Source: Clostridiales bacterium (lineage in GTDB: Bacteria > Bacillota > Clostridia > Christensenellales > CAG-314). From it: a stretch of DNA of 64,000 nucleotides. A program made the position numbers and the translations under genes. The stretch lies in contig JAFLVJ010000007.1 in the NCBI GenBank assembly GCA_022508375.1, forward strand, positions 42,785-106,784, written 5' to 3'. The notes below the pieces were generated by a model. The model ran no database searches and was not told the origin of the DNA. It saw only the letters and a list, made by a program, of their open reading frames with translations. This document shows positions 32,323 through 40,896 of this stretch, piece by piece; within the stretch, counting starts at the first letter, position 1, and the number at the start of each line of letters is the position of its first letter.

Positions 32323-33762
32323 TTAGTACGCTCTAGCAACTAGCGTTACAACAAGGTTGTCGCTCTTTTTGCCATCCACGGTGCACACCTGTTGGAAGGG
32401 TTTTTCCTTTTCGAGCATTACGCGCACCGTTGCTTGATATTTTTCCTTTATAAGCGCTTCGCTAGCGGGATCCTGATCCCACATGATCTTGGCAAAGCAT
32501 TTGCTGTCAAGAATCTCACCCAGTTCTTCCATGTTGTGCGCAACCTTAACGTGACTGTCACGGAAAGCAAGGGATTTAGTGTACATATCCTTTTGAATGG
32601 CGGTAAGCAGCTTTTTCGCTTGCTTTGCAATGCCGTCAAGAGGCAAGGTAAACTTGTCGCAGGTGTCACGGCGTGAACAGGTTGCAACACCGTTTTCGAT
32701 ATCTCTTGGGCCTATTTCAATACGGAGAGGTACACCCTTCATCTCCCACTCGTTGAACTTCCAACCGGGGGATTGATCGCGAACGTCCAATTCGACGCGC
32801 AGACCTGCCTTTTTGAGAGCGTTGGCAACCTCGGTTGCTTTGTCGATGACGCCCTCCTTGTGAGCGGCAACGGGGATAACCACAACCTGAATGGGAGCAA
32901 CCTTGGGAGGCAATACAAGTCCGCGTTGGTCGCCGTGAGCCATGATAAGACCGCCAATCAAGCGAGTCGAAACGCCCCAGCTGGATTGCCATACGTACTT
33001 GTGCGTGCTGTCCTTATCGAGGAACTGTATGTCGTACGCCTTGCTGAACTTTTGTCCGAAGTGATGGGTTGTGCCCGCCTGCAACGACTTGCCGTCCAAC
33101 ATCATTGCTTCCATGCCGTAGGTAGCCTCGGCGCCGGCGAACTTTTCCTTTTCGCTCTTGCGTCCGATAAACGTAGGCATTGCAAGAACGTCGCGCGCAA
33201 AGTCGTGATACAGCTTGAGCATATCCAACGTTTCCGCCATGGATTCCTCGCGAGTGGCGTGGATTGTGTGTCCTTCCTGCCACAAAAACTCCGACGTACG
33301 AAGGAAGGGACGGGTTGTCTTTTCCCAACGGACGACGTTTGCCCACTGGTTAAGTTTAAGCGGCAAATCGCGGTAACTGTTGATCCACTTGGAATACATA
33401 CTGCATATGATTGTTTCGCTTGTGGGGCGAATAACGATAGGCTCGGCTAATTTTTCCCCGCCTGCAACATCCACTACCGCAACCTCGGGGGCAAAGCCTT
33501 CGACGTGCTCCGCTTCCTTAGTGAGCAGGCTTTGCGGAATGAGCATGGGGAAATACGCGTTAACGTGACCTGTTGCCTTGAAACGCGCGTCCAGTTCCTT
33601 TTGAATATTTTCCCAAATGGCGTATCCGTAGGGGCGAATAACCATCGTTCCCTTGACGGGACCGTAATCCACAAGTTGAGTTTTGAGTACAACGTCGGTG
33701 TACCATTGGGGAAAGTCGGTGTTGATGTCTGCAATTTCCTTGACGAATTGTTTGTCTGCCAT
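32323..33762 (-). CDS. proS: Prolyl-tRNA synthetase, archaeal/eukaryote-like (ProS type 3)
   Basis: A 479-residue class II synthetase that charges tRNA-Pro. Motif 1 is around YGPVKGTMVIRPYGYAIW, motif 2 includes RWEKTTRPFLRTSEFLWQEGHT, and motif 3 is GLIMAHGDQRGLVLPPKVAP, followed by the anticodon-binding domain and the short C-terminal zinc-type domain ending VTLVARAY. It lacks the editing insertion of the long bacterial form (about 570 residues). The true start is ATG 33762 with GAGG 6 bases upstream; the frame's earlier ATG lies in that site. A consensus promoter lies at 33872-33900, and the 100-base leader can fold into a hairpin but is too short for a T-box. Confidence 0.96.
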   Translation of the reverse strand: MADKQFVKEIADINTDFPQWYTDVVLKTQLVDYGPVKGTMVIRPYGYAIWENIQKELDARFKATGHVNAYFPMLIPQSLLTKEAEHVEGFAPEVAVVDVAGGEKLAEPIVIRPTSETIICSMYSKWINSYRDLPLKLNQWANVVRWEKTTRPFLRTSEFLWQEGHTIHATREESMAETLDMLKLYHDFARDVLAMPTFIGRKSEKEKFAGAEATYGMEAMMLDGKSLQAGTTHHFGQKFSKAYDIQFLDKDSTHKYVWQSSWGVSTRLIGGLIMAHGDQRGLVLPPKVAPIQVVVIPVAAHKEGVIDKATEVANALKKAGLRVELDVRDQSPGWKFNEWEMKGVPLRIEIGPRDIENGVATCSRRDTCDKFTLPLDGIAKQAKKLLTAIQKDMYTKSLAFRDSHVKVAHNMEELGEILDSKCFAKIMWDQDPASEALIKEKYQATVRVMLEKEKPFQQVCTVDGKKSDNLVVTLVARAY

Positions 33763-33785
33763 ATTTAACCTCATGTATTACGCAC

Positions 33786-33862
33786 AAATTATTTGAGTGA
33801 AACTTACTCACCCACCATCTTGCGATAGTCAACGCTATGTGCGCTAATATAATTTATTTATA
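33786..33862 (-). other. Leader hairpin upstream of proS
   Basis: Minus-strand GCGCACA near 33842 pairs with TGTGCGT near 33783-33789 over 7 bp including one G-U, enclosing about 55 bases with a smaller GAGT/ACTC pairing. It may be a regulatory leader, but I recognise no riboswitch class. Confidence 0.3.
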
Positions 33863-33871
33863 GGTATTTAC

Positions 33872-33900
33872 AGTATAGTTTAACTATATTTATTTGTCAA
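33872..33900 (-). promoter_or_regulatory. Consensus promoter of proS
   Basis: Minus-strand TTGACA (33895-33900) and TATACT (33872-33877) with a 17 bp spacer. Confidence 0.75.
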
Positions 33901-33915
33901 ACGGTAACGTCATTT

Positions 33916-34551
33916 TTACTCGTTTGATTGTTCCTCGGCTTTACTGTTTGTTTCATCGCTTGACGTGTCTTTGGGGGACATCCTTAACTGCGCCTTACGA
34001 TTAAGCGTCACAAGCGGCGTAAACGCCGTCGCAAACAGTACGATATTGCACACTATCTGCGTAACGTAAAAGCTACTACCTGCAACGTACATCGCGGAAA
34101 ATCGAGCAAGGAAATTGTCGCCGTCCACGAAGAACCCCTTGCCTGTGTAACCCACCAAGGTATCCACGGCAGACGTCAACACGCCAAACAATGTTGTAAT
34201 TATTGCCGCCGCCAGCGTAACAATTGTTACTTCAACGGCCTTGTGTCGCCCTGCAAACCGATATTGTAATTTGCTTAACAACCAATATATAATGGCAACG
34301 GTATTCCAGTGGATAAAGTAGGATATTATCCAAGTATTTACACCCCAAATAGCCATATCCACCGCGATAAACACGTTTACGGCGGGGAAAACAACTAACG
34401 GTCCCCACACATACGCACAAATAGCTATAAGTAACGTTACCACTTCGACATTGGGCAACGCAGCAAGAGCTTCCTTACCGCCCACAAGCAGCGCAGCAAA
34501 CATTGCGCTTACGGCAATTAACGCCGCATTGTACTTGGACTTATGTTTCAT
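33916..34551 (-). CDS. ECF-type S-component-like membrane protein, probably for cobalamin
   Basis: A 211-residue membrane protein with about six helices. It begins YNAALIAVSAMFAALLVGGK, then EALAALPNVEVVTLLIAICAYVWGPLVVFP, the pattern of energy-coupling-factor substrate-binding subunits, and ends in a hydrophilic 30-residue tail. It starts 9 bases after the DUF4430 lipoprotein gene, and both lie behind a cobalamin riboswitch, so the substrate is inferred to be vitamin B12 or a precursor. The ATPase and T subunits are not in the window and are presumably shared ones encoded elsewhere. Confidence 0.7.
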   Translation of the reverse strand: MKHKSKYNAALIAVSAMFAALLVGGKEALAALPNVEVVTLLIAICAYVWGPLVVFPAVNVFIAVDMAIWGVNTWIISYFIHWNTVAIIYWLLSKLQYRFAGRHKAVEVTIVTLAAAIITTLFGVLTSAVDTLVGYTGKGFFVDGDNFLARFSAMYVAGSSFYVTQIVCNIVLFATAFTPLVTLNRKAQLRMSPKDTSSDETNSKAEEQSNE

Positions 34552-34560
34552 AATGCCGAA

Positions 34561-35070
34561 TTAGAAGGTTGCGATTTCGAAATAAATGATTGCGCCCGCC
34601 TCAACGGACATTTCCGATATGCCCACCTGCGAATACACGATGGATACTCCGTCCACGACGTATGTGTCAACGCCCGCCCAGTTGCCCTTGTCCTTTTCGA
34701 CACTGGTCATAATCATGACGTATTCGTTGGCTTTTACCACCTTGGCACCACCTATAGCAGTTAAATACTTGCCGTAGGTGCTATCCTCCCAGATAACTTC
34801 CAGTCCTACTTCGGCGCACAGATAATCTATCACGCCTTCGCCTGTAGTAGCATCCGTACCTGCCTTTCCTAATGTAACGACGTAACTTGTGTAATCGTTA
34901 TCTCCGTTTTTGATAATGACGGCCATTTGATTGTCTTTTAACTTGGGTAAAGTCAGTTCCGTAAGCTCTGTAGGCTCGGGTTTATCTACGCAAGCCACAA
35001 GCGCAACGGTCGAAACAACAATCATCACGGCTACCAAAATCCACGTCAGTAGTCTTTGTGTGTTTTTCAT
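34561..35070 (-). CDS. DUF4430 lipoprotein, probable surface cobalamin-binding protein
   Basis: A 169-residue lipoprotein: signal peptide 1-26 ending VALVAC, then a linker and one DUF4430 domain (about 48-169; GEGVIDYLCAEVGLEVIWED, then VIKxxx-like strands, GNWAGVDTYVVDGV and the ending AGAIIYFEIATF). DUF4430 is related to the C-terminal domain of transcobalamin and intrinsic factor. Together with the riboswitch in its leader and the adjoining S-component-like gene this supports capture of corrinoids at the cell surface. AAGGAG lies 7 bases before ATG 35070. Confidence 0.8.
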   Translation of the reverse strand: MKNTQRLLTWILVAVMIVVSTVALVACVDKPEPTELTELTLPKLKDNQMAVIIKNGDNDYTSYVVTLGKAGTDATTGEGVIDYLCAEVGLEVIWEDSTYGKYLTAIGGAKVVKANEYVMIMTSVEKDKGNWAGVDTYVVDGVSIVYSQVGISEMSVEAGAIIYFEIATF

Positions 35071-35102
35071 GTGTTTTCTCCTTGTAAATTATTTCAACTT
35101 CA

Positions 35103-35245
35103 TATTAACAGCGGTTGGGCGTTCGGACTTGTTCCCTACCTTGGCAATAAGTAAGGCTTTACCGTAGCGGGACTGTCAATGAATTGCACATTGTTCCCCC
35201 GTAAATGCGCACTACTTGCGCAACCCGTAGTCATAAGCAGTTGTA
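35103..35245 (-). ncRNA. Cobalamin riboswitch
   Basis: The minus-strand leader of the DUF4430 gene holds the B12 riboswitch core: GGGGGAACAATGTGCAATTC followed by ATTGACAGTCCCGC and TACGGTAAAGCC, i.e. the GGGAA, GTGCAA and CAG-CCCGC blocks with a CAAT/ATTG helix. A later GCCAAGG...AACCGCTG part may give the receptor-loop pairing. No terminator lies between it and the ribosome site at 35078, so control at translation is likely. It fills the 35071-35310 gap. Confidence 0.85.
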
Positions 35246-35305
35246 AAAATATTGTACAGCAAAATAAATATAATGACAAATAAAATTGACAATTTAATCA
35301 ATGCA

Positions 35306-35343
35306 ACAAAAATGGCTTCCCTTGATTATTCAATAGAAGCCAT
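35306..35343 (-). terminator. Terminator of the propeller-like lipoprotein gene
   Basis: Stem ATGGCTTC / GAAGCCAT (35312-35319 with 35336-35343) followed on the minus strand by TTTTTG. Confidence 0.65.
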
Positions 35344-35380
35344 ATTCATATTGTTGTATATCTTATATAGGAGGAGATAA

Positions 35381-36844
35381 TTATTCTTCCTCGGATTCGG
35401 CGGTCAATGTCAATGCAACGGAATTGCTGTTTTTCTTGTCCTCGGGATTGAACTTGACGATGGACACTGAATCTGCACTGATTGTAATAACGTATTGATT
35501 GCCGTTGTGTGTAACGAGATCGGGAGCTGCCCAACCTGTTGCGCTTGCAAGACTCTTAGCGTACGGCGTACCCGTAACATGACTACCTGCTTGCACTGTG
35601 GATAGGTCGATTGTATAAGCAACTGTATCCGAAGTGTAGTACAGTATGTCGCCTTCGATCCTGTTGATAGTGATACTGCTGTTGTTGTCGCCGTATGCAA
35701 GGATTGCCGTCTTTTCGTTTGTTGCGCCGTCAACGATGCAAATCGAGTAATATGTTTGCAGTTCGCCTACGTAACTATCTACCATGACGAGCTTATCCTT
35801 GTCCCAACCGTAAACCGATACTTCGTTGGTAGCAAGAGCAACGTTGTCCTTGCTTGCGGTATCAGCCCAGTACAGTATTGTATTACCGGAAGCGGTATTT
35901 TCGTTTGTATCACTCTTGGTGTAGTAAACTATGCCCTTATTGGCAGACTTGATTGTGTAGGTCAATGAACCTGCTTCAACGTGGTCGCCGTGATTGACAG
36001 CCGTGTCGTTTTCGCAGATAACTTCATAGCTTGATTCGCCTACAGTCAGCTTGCACAGCGCGTAGAATTCGTCAATGAAGAATACCGAATTGCTTGATTT
36101 GTCCCAAGTTACGCCGGATACTGTGTTGGCAATGTTGGTTGTTGCGCTATCCTTTGCTTTAACTACGGTGTCAACGCCACTTGCAACGTCCAAGGTGTGC
36201 AAGATGTTATCCATGAGATACACTGCTACAAGCTTGTTAGATGCGTCCTTGGTAAGCCAGATTTGAGCAGAGTTGCTTGTAAACGTGTAGTGAGACTGAC
36301 GATTGCCACCGCCAAGGTCGAAGCTCATAAGCACCAATTGATCGGTAAGAGGATCGCCGTTTGCCGTCAGCTCGTCGTTGGGAGTTGTAACGTAGATACG
36401 GTTGTCGTAAATATAGATACCTGTAAATTGCGTGGTTGTGGTGTTGCCCGAGTAGTAAATCTTGGGAACGACAGTTTCCGCCTTAGCGCGAACCGTTTCG
36501 GCAATTTTTTCGGATTTTTCCGAAGAACTCAAATCCTTATCGTCGTTGATTTCAAACAGGCCTTCGATTTCCGCCAACTTGATACGTACAACCGAACCGA
36601 TACGCGGAGTTGTCTTTACGTCGTCGGAATAAGTGTTGTCTGCGGAAACGTTACTTGTGTAACCGTTTACGTAGTACAGCCATTCGCCGTAAACAACGGC
36701 TATACCGCCGTTACTATCTACTGTTCCGGATTGAGGTAATTGTACGGCCTTGAAGTTGTCTTTGCTACAAGCCGCGAAAACTACTGTCGCGCAAACAAGC
36801 AACGCAACAAGCAGAATTAAAACTTTGTTAACTGATTTTGTCAT
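35381..36844 (-). CDS. Lipoprotein with DUF5050-like beta-propeller repeats
   Basis: A 487-residue exported lipoprotein: signal peptide 1-25 ending VVFAAC. The mature part shows repeated blade-like strands, for example GEWLYYVNGY, GIYIYDNRIYVTT, SNSVFFIDEFYALCKL, KGIVYYTKSD and GDILYYTSDTVAYTIDLS, spaced 45-60 residues apart, the pattern of DUF5050/prolow-density-type propellers found on clostridial surfaces. The C-terminus is acidic. Function is unknown; sensing or binding outside the cell is a guess. The ATG at 36844 is chosen over TTG 36853 because the AGGAGT site is 10 bases away from the first and touches the second. Its own promoter is at 36883-36911. Confidence 0.7.
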   Translation of the reverse strand: MTKSVNKVLILLVALLVCATVVFAACSKDNFKAVQLPQSGTVDSNGGIAVVYGEWLYYVNGYTSNVSADNTYSDDVKTTPRIGSVVRIKLAEIEGLFEINDDKDLSSSEKSEKIAETVRAKAETVVPKIYYSGNTTTTQFTGIYIYDNRIYVTTPNDELTANGDPLTDQLVLMSFDLGGGNRQSHYTFTSNSAQIWLTKDASNKLVAVYLMDNILHTLDVASGVDTVVKAKDSATTNIANTVSGVTWDKSSNSVFFIDEFYALCKLTVGESSYEVICENDTAVNHGDHVEAGSLTYTIKSANKGIVYYTKSDTNENTASGNTILYWADTASKDNVALATNEVSVYGWDKDKLVMVDSYVGELQTYYSICIVDGATNEKTAILAYGDNNSSITINRIEGDILYYTSDTVAYTIDLSTVQAGSHVTGTPYAKSLASATGWAAPDLVTHNGNQYVITISADSVSIVKFNPEDKKNSNSVALTLTAESEEE

Positions 36845-36882
36845 TATATACAATACTCCTTATGTAACTACATACGGATTGT

Positions 36883-36911
36883 ATTATATCCCAAATTTTA
36901 CAAAATTGCAA
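36883..36911 (-). promoter_or_regulatory. Promoter of the propeller-like lipoprotein gene
   Basis: Minus-strand TTGCAA (36906-36911) and TATAAT (36883-36888) with a 17 bp spacer. Confidence 0.65.
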
Positions 36912-37011
36912 CAATTTTACGACAATCTGTTGTAATGATAATAAATTAACTAAAAAATAATGCGTTTATTAAAATTACAGCATTATAAAAAGCAACTGTT
37001 TTCAACTAAAC

Positions 37012-37211
37012 CGACAAGTACGGGCGTGTACCGAGCTTGTCGTCCTTGCGGGGGATGCTGGGGCATGCTACTCCCCAGCGAAAGTCAAGTCAGATAAGGG
37101 CGTGCGTCACGCCCTTCCTTGTTAGTCCGACCGCGTGGATGCGTTAGCACACGAAGTGCAAGGTTGCAAGGCGTATGCCGCCGTCAACCAAGTCCACGCG
37201 CGTTTGGTCGG
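37012..37211 (-). repeat. GC-rich element of four consecutive hairpins, abutting a stop codon
   Basis: Four hairpins occupy this otherwise gene-free stretch: CGACAAG/CTTGTCG (37012-37042), GCTGGGG/CCCCAGC (37057-37079), AAGGGCGTG/CACGCCCTT (37096-37116), and a large two-step stem CCGACC+GCGTGGA / TCCACGC+GGTCGG (37127-37211). The last ends exactly at the stop codon (37212-37214) of the next gene. It is much richer in G+C than the flanking DNA and codes for nothing visible. It may be a mobile repeat or a structured 3' RNA; no T-run follows it. Confidence 0.65.
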
Positions 37212-38069
37212 CTACACTAAATCGTTAAGCGCGGATATCTGCCCCGTCTTGGCGTCCTGAAACAGCATCCAAAACGATATCGGCGAATTGTCAATATATA
37301 CGAAATCCTTGTCGGAAATTTCCTGTTTTTCGGCGGGTAAGCCGTAGCATATGTAGCGAATCTGCCCCTTGCTTTGCAACACGCCCAGTACGAAGTACCT
37401 ATCCGACGAGGGAAAGTCTATCCGCACGAAAAAGGACTCGGGATACTTGCGTATCAAAGGAAAATACGGCGGAAACTGCACGAACACGCGACCTATTTCC
37501 GCCTTGACGCTGTCGTAATAGTCGGTATTGCCACCCGAAGCGTAAAAACGCTCGAAAGCGTTGCTGTACTCCGTTACGCTCTTGTAACGCTCGTCCGAAC
37601 GCGCCTTGAGCGCCTGAACGTTGACCCCGTCGTAAAAATTGGAGGTAGAAGCGACGAATTGCTCGTATGGCGTGGCGTCGTCGGGTTCGTACTTGGTGGA
37701 AGTCACAAGCTGTTCCATCTGACGGGACAGTATATCACAGGCATTTTCACCGACGAAGGCGCGGGCGGACTCGTAACACTTGTCCTCGCGCTTGACAAGC
37801 AGGCAACTGACCTTATCCAATGATTGCGTGGGTAGGCTAAAAACGCAATTGTTAAGCGTATCCAGCTGACGGGCGAAGTAATTGTGCCCAAAAGCAAGCA
37901 GCACCCACCACTGTCCCAAACTATGCACGTCGGCATTGGTAACAAACACCGTGACGGTTGTGACGTCGTTACCGTTGTTGATGAGTTTTACCAAACCGCA
38001 CAGCTCCTTGTTGCGCTCGGCGAAGCGCGAGTTGGATTGCTGTAAAATCAAAATACGCTTGCAGTACAT
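37212..38069 (-). CDS. Conserved-looking protein of unknown function
   Basis: A 285-residue, probably cytoplasmic protein that I do not recognise. It begins MYCKRILILQQSNSRFAERN, resembling the first strand of a Rossmann-like fold, is followed by TVTVFVTNADVHSLGQWWVLLAFG, and ends with a strand-rich region (YFVLGVLQSKGQIRYICYGLP, then SPISFWMLFQDAKTG). There is no signal peptide or membrane helix. Six cysteines are scattered without a metal motif. The frame continues to 38234, but GGAGG lies 4 bases before ATG 38069, and the extension crosses a hairpin. It follows the HAD phosphatase gene by 139 bases on the same strand. Confidence 0.6.
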   Translation of the reverse strand: MYCKRILILQQSNSRFAERNKELCGLVKLINNGNDVTTVTVFVTNADVHSLGQWWVLLAFGHNYFARQLDTLNNCVFSLPTQSLDKVSCLLVKREDKCYESARAFVGENACDILSRQMEQLVTSTKYEPDDATPYEQFVASTSNFYDGVNVQALKARSDERYKSVTEYSNAFERFYASGGNTDYYDSVKAEIGRVFVQFPPYFPLIRKYPESFFVRIDFPSSDRYFVLGVLQSKGQIRYICYGLPAEKQEISDKDFVYIDNSPISFWMLFQDAKTGQISALNDLV

Positions 38070-38081
38070 ACAACCTCCGTA

Positions 38082-38112
38082 AAGCCACACGTGATTAAAC
38101 CACATGTGGCTA
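38082..38112 (-). promoter_or_regulatory. Hairpin just before the ribosome site of the unknown gene
   Basis: Minus-strand GCCACATGTG and CACGTGTGGC pair (one mismatch) around a 7 base loop, ending a few bases before the GGAGG of the 38069 start. It could be a weak terminator or a translation control structure. Confidence 0.35.
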
Positions 38113-38208
38113 GGACATTGTAACGCACCTGCAAGCGTGATTAACTGGGTAATGTGTAGTAATTTGTCGCAATATTGGGCAAGCCCGGCGGGGAATCTTG
38201 TCCGATAC

Positions 38209-39057
38209 TTACGAATCGCTTTTCTTGGCGGCATTGTAGCTGCTTTCGGACAGCTTTTTGAAACGTTGCTTTGCCTTAATTTTTTGGAAAATGGCTTTCA
38301 TGGCGACGTCCATTTCCGAATCCTCGGTGTAGTCGCTGTGTACGTAGAAGTCCACCCTGTCCTCATTGACAAGGTAGGTTGCATCCTCGGGCTTGGTATA
38401 AACGCCTATTGCATAACCGCCACGGGTACGCGTCAACTTCATGCTGGGTACGTCGGTAAGTCCGTCGCCGATATAAATCATATTTTCAAATGGAATAGCG
38501 CGCTCGTTTTGCGGCATGTACATATTGAGGCGCTTGTGTTCGCCTGCATCCTCGACGCCCTTGTTGATACGGTACAAAAACTGCGTCTTGCTTGTGTAGT
38601 TGATGGCTACCGACGGCCACAATATTTGCCCCTTGTCGTCGTAAAGATAGTCGCAAGCGAATACGTTGTAAAATTCGTGACCTATGGGACATCCTTCAAT
38701 CATGTGTTTAAGTCCGCAGGAAATGATGTAGTGTCTGACTTCGTAACCAAGTCTTGCGCCGTACTTGTTGATACGGCTAAACCACGTATCTACACCGTTG
38801 AAGAACTCGACGTCCTTACCCATTGCGCGCAAAGATTCGCGGGATAGGTCTATGCCCTTTTCCTTGGCTTTCTCCGCCATGAGGTACATATACGCCAGTA
38901 TGTGGTCCATGTGGTTGGCCTTAGCCAGCTCGTCGCACTTGGCCCAAAATTCCGTCGGCGACATGCCAAGCGCGGGAATAAAGGTAAACTCCTGCATGTC
39001 GTGAGTAGATAAGGTGTTATCGAAGTCGTAAATGAGAGCAATTATAGGTTTGTTCAT
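38209..39057 (-). CDS. HAD-superfamily phosphatase
   Basis: A 282-residue cytoplasmic hydrolase. Motif I is YDFDNTLS (residues 10-17, nucleophile and acid Asp pair), motif II HYIISCG, then a conserved Lys region, and motif IV GDGLTDVPSMK (about 192-202). The alpha-helical cap (about 20-110) between motifs I and II, and the type of motif IV, fit the phosphoserine-phosphatase-like subfamily. The C-terminal 30 residues are Lys/Ser-rich. Substrate is not known. ATG 39057 has AAGGAG 6 bases upstream. It lies 55 bases behind the GH13 gene and could share its transcript. Confidence 0.85.
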   Translation of the reverse strand: MNKPIIALIYDFDNTLSTHDMQEFTFIPALGMSPTEFWAKCDELAKANHMDHILAYMYLMAEKAKEKGIDLSRESLRAMGKDVEFFNGVDTWFSRINKYGARLGYEVRHYIISCGLKHMIEGCPIGHEFYNVFACDYLYDDKGQILWPSVAINYTSKTQFLYRINKGVEDAGEHKRLNMYMPQNERAIPFENMIYIGDGLTDVPSMKLTRTRGGYAIGVYTKPEDATYLVNEDRVDFYVHSDYTEDSEMDVAMKAIFQKIKAKQRFKKLSESSYNAAKKSDS

Positions 39058-39112
39058 GTTTTCTCCTTATTAAATGCAATGCGTTTAATCGATTAGGGGA
39101 TTGGGTTCTAAA

Positions 39113-40672
39113 TTATTTATTGTCAACCGTAAATACGACTGCTGTTTGAGGGGCAAGTACTGTTTGTTGACCGCTTACCGTCGCCTTGCCTATTTCCAGT
39201 AGCTTGTCACCTATTGCTAACGGTAGCACGCGCTGTTCGTTTGTGGGATTAAATGCTACACAGGTGTTTTCACCACGCTGATAACACAGTACACCGTCGT
39301 CGGAACACACCAGCATCTTAAGTTGCGCGTCCGATTGCAAATCCACGTGAGAACTGCGCAGTTGATTGAGCGTACGCACCAAGTTCCACAACGAATGAGC
39401 GTCTTCCATTTGTTGCTTGGCGCAGGGAGCAAGCTCCGAGCGGTCCACGTCGAGGTACAGTTTGCGCTGTTCCGCCGTGGAAAATCCCAGATTGGGTTGT
39501 GTTTTGTCCCATTGCATGGGCGTACGGGTGCCCGTTCGATGATATCCGCCCTCCTTACTTGGTTGCGGAAGATAGCGCATTGCTATCTCGTCGCCATAGT
39601 AGAAGAAAGGCACGCCAGGAAGCGTCAGCACGAACGTGTAAGCCAAACGCAGTTCGCTTTCGTCCAGCGTGTAGGAAATACGCTCGGTGTCGTGATTGCC
39701 CGTTATCACGGATATATAGCCGTTGCCTTGCGTTTGAGCAAGTTCGTCAAGATACTTTTCCATCATGTTTTTCGCGGAGACGTGCGACGTCTTGCAAAAG
39801 TAACTTTTGTTTACGCCGTTTTCGTCAACGTAGCGGAAACCGTAATGTCCCAGTTTATACCAGTGATTCAATATAAAGTCGGCGTGAAAGTGCGCCATGT
39901 TTATGGAACGGGGCGCGTTGCACCACTCGGATACCAATACCGCATTGGGATATTCCTTATCCAACATCTTACGCACCTTGCGCCACAGCGATGCGGTTGC
40001 CGTCTTGTCCTCGTCGTTCTTGACAAGGCTGTCCGCCATATCCACGCGGAACCCGTCCACGCCGTGATCCAGCCAAAAACGCATTACCTTCATCATTTCG
40101 CGCAGCGTTCCCTGTACGCGCTTGTCCTTGTAGGACATTTGCCAACTTGGGTCGGTTATTTTGTTAAATCCGTAGTTCAACGCAGGCTGACTGTGGAAGA
40201 AATTGAGCATATAGCAACCGTCTCTGTCCGATTCGCCTGCCACCCAACTGTAGCCTTCGGGTCTTTCCCACACGCACTTGGACCATATGTAGCGGTCGCT
40301 GTATTTATTAGGCTCCACCTTGCAGCTTGCCTTAAACCACTTGCATTTATCCGAGGTGTGGCCGGGAACAAGGTCCAATATTACGTGAATTCCCTTGGCG
40401 TGCGCCTGCTCCAAAAGACGGTACATGTCGTCGTTTGTGCCGTAACGGGGCGCAATTTTGTAATAGTCGGCGACGTCGTAACCTGCATCCTTGAAGGGCG
40501 AAACAAAACACGGGTTGAGCCACAGCGCGTTGAACCCAAGTTGCTTGATGTAATCCAACTTGGCGGTGATGCCGTTAAGGTCACCTATTCCGTCACCGTT
40601 AGTGTCGTAAAAGCTTTGCGGATAAATCTCGTAAAAGACTGCGTTAGACAGCCATGAAGGAAGATTGGACAT
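39113..40672 (-). CDS. Alpha-glucosidase of the GH13 family (oligo-1,6-glucosidase-like)
   Basis: A 519-residue cytoplasmic alpha-amylase-family enzyme. It starts WLSNAVFYEIYPQSFYDTNG, with the calcium/strand motif DTNGDGIGDLNG; the four conserved regions are DLVPGHTSD, GFRVDMADS (nucleophile Asp), VLVSEW (acid/base Glu) and TGNHDTERI (transition-state Asp). There is no signal peptide, so it works on imported maltodextrins, isomaltose or trehalose-type sugars. The C-terminal beta domain ends VVFTVDNK. Sugar transporters elsewhere in the window (24947, 61830) could feed it. AGGAG precedes ATG 40672. Confidence 0.92.
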   Translation of the reverse strand: MSNLPSWLSNAVFYEIYPQSFYDTNGDGIGDLNGITAKLDYIKQLGFNALWLNPCFVSPFKDAGYDVADYYKIAPRYGTNDDMYRLLEQAHAKGIHVILDLVPGHTSDKCKWFKASCKVEPNKYSDRYIWSKCVWERPEGYSWVAGESDRDGCYMLNFFHSQPALNYGFNKITDPSWQMSYKDKRVQGTLREMMKVMRFWLDHGVDGFRVDMADSLVKNDEDKTATASLWRKVRKMLDKEYPNAVLVSEWCNAPRSINMAHFHADFILNHWYKLGHYGFRYVDENGVNKSYFCKTSHVSAKNMMEKYLDELAQTQGNGYISVITGNHDTERISYTLDESELRLAYTFVLTLPGVPFFYYGDEIAMRYLPQPSKEGGYHRTGTRTPMQWDKTQPNLGFSTAEQRKLYLDVDRSELAPCAKQQMEDAHSLWNLVRTLNQLRSSHVDLQSDAQLKMLVCSDDGVLCYQRGENTCVAFNPTNEQRVLPLAIGDKLLEIGKATVSGQQTVLAPQTAVVFTVDNK

Positions 40673-40824
40673 AAAAGTTTTCTCCTACGGTAAAATGTAA
40701 TAGTTTCAATATATTATAATACAACAATAATAATTTTTTTTCAAGACGATTTAACAGATTTACGCAATAAATTCACAACAAGTTACCAAAAAGAACCTAA
40801 AAACACATCAGCATACCAAATATA

Positions 40825-40858
40825 ACAGCGCCCACGGGAATACTCCCATGGACGCTGT
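40825..40858 (-). terminator. Terminator-like hairpin after hsp20
   Basis: ACAGCG-CCCACGGGA pairs with TCCCATGG-ACGCTGT around a 4 base loop; the two mismatches of the plus strand become G-U pairs on the minus strand, so the structure serves hsp20. The T-run is weak. Confidence 0.6.
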
Positions 40859-40896
40859 CATTAGCCTAAAGGCAATATAAAAGGAGGAAACAAGAA

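Noticed and set aside
33775..33900. T-box leader before proS
   Set aside because: The leader is only about 100 bases and has no T-box consensus or terminator; only a simple hairpin is seen.
37012..37211. tRNA, tmRNA, 6S or rRNA fragment in the GC-rich block
   Set aside because: No cloverleaf, tag peptide, long 6S-type bulged helix or rRNA motif fits the four separate hairpins.
39323..40657. Long open frame (444 codons) on the plus strand
   Set aside because: It is exactly antisense to the GH13 gene, has no ribosome site and shows no family motif; it mirrors the codon bias of the real gene.
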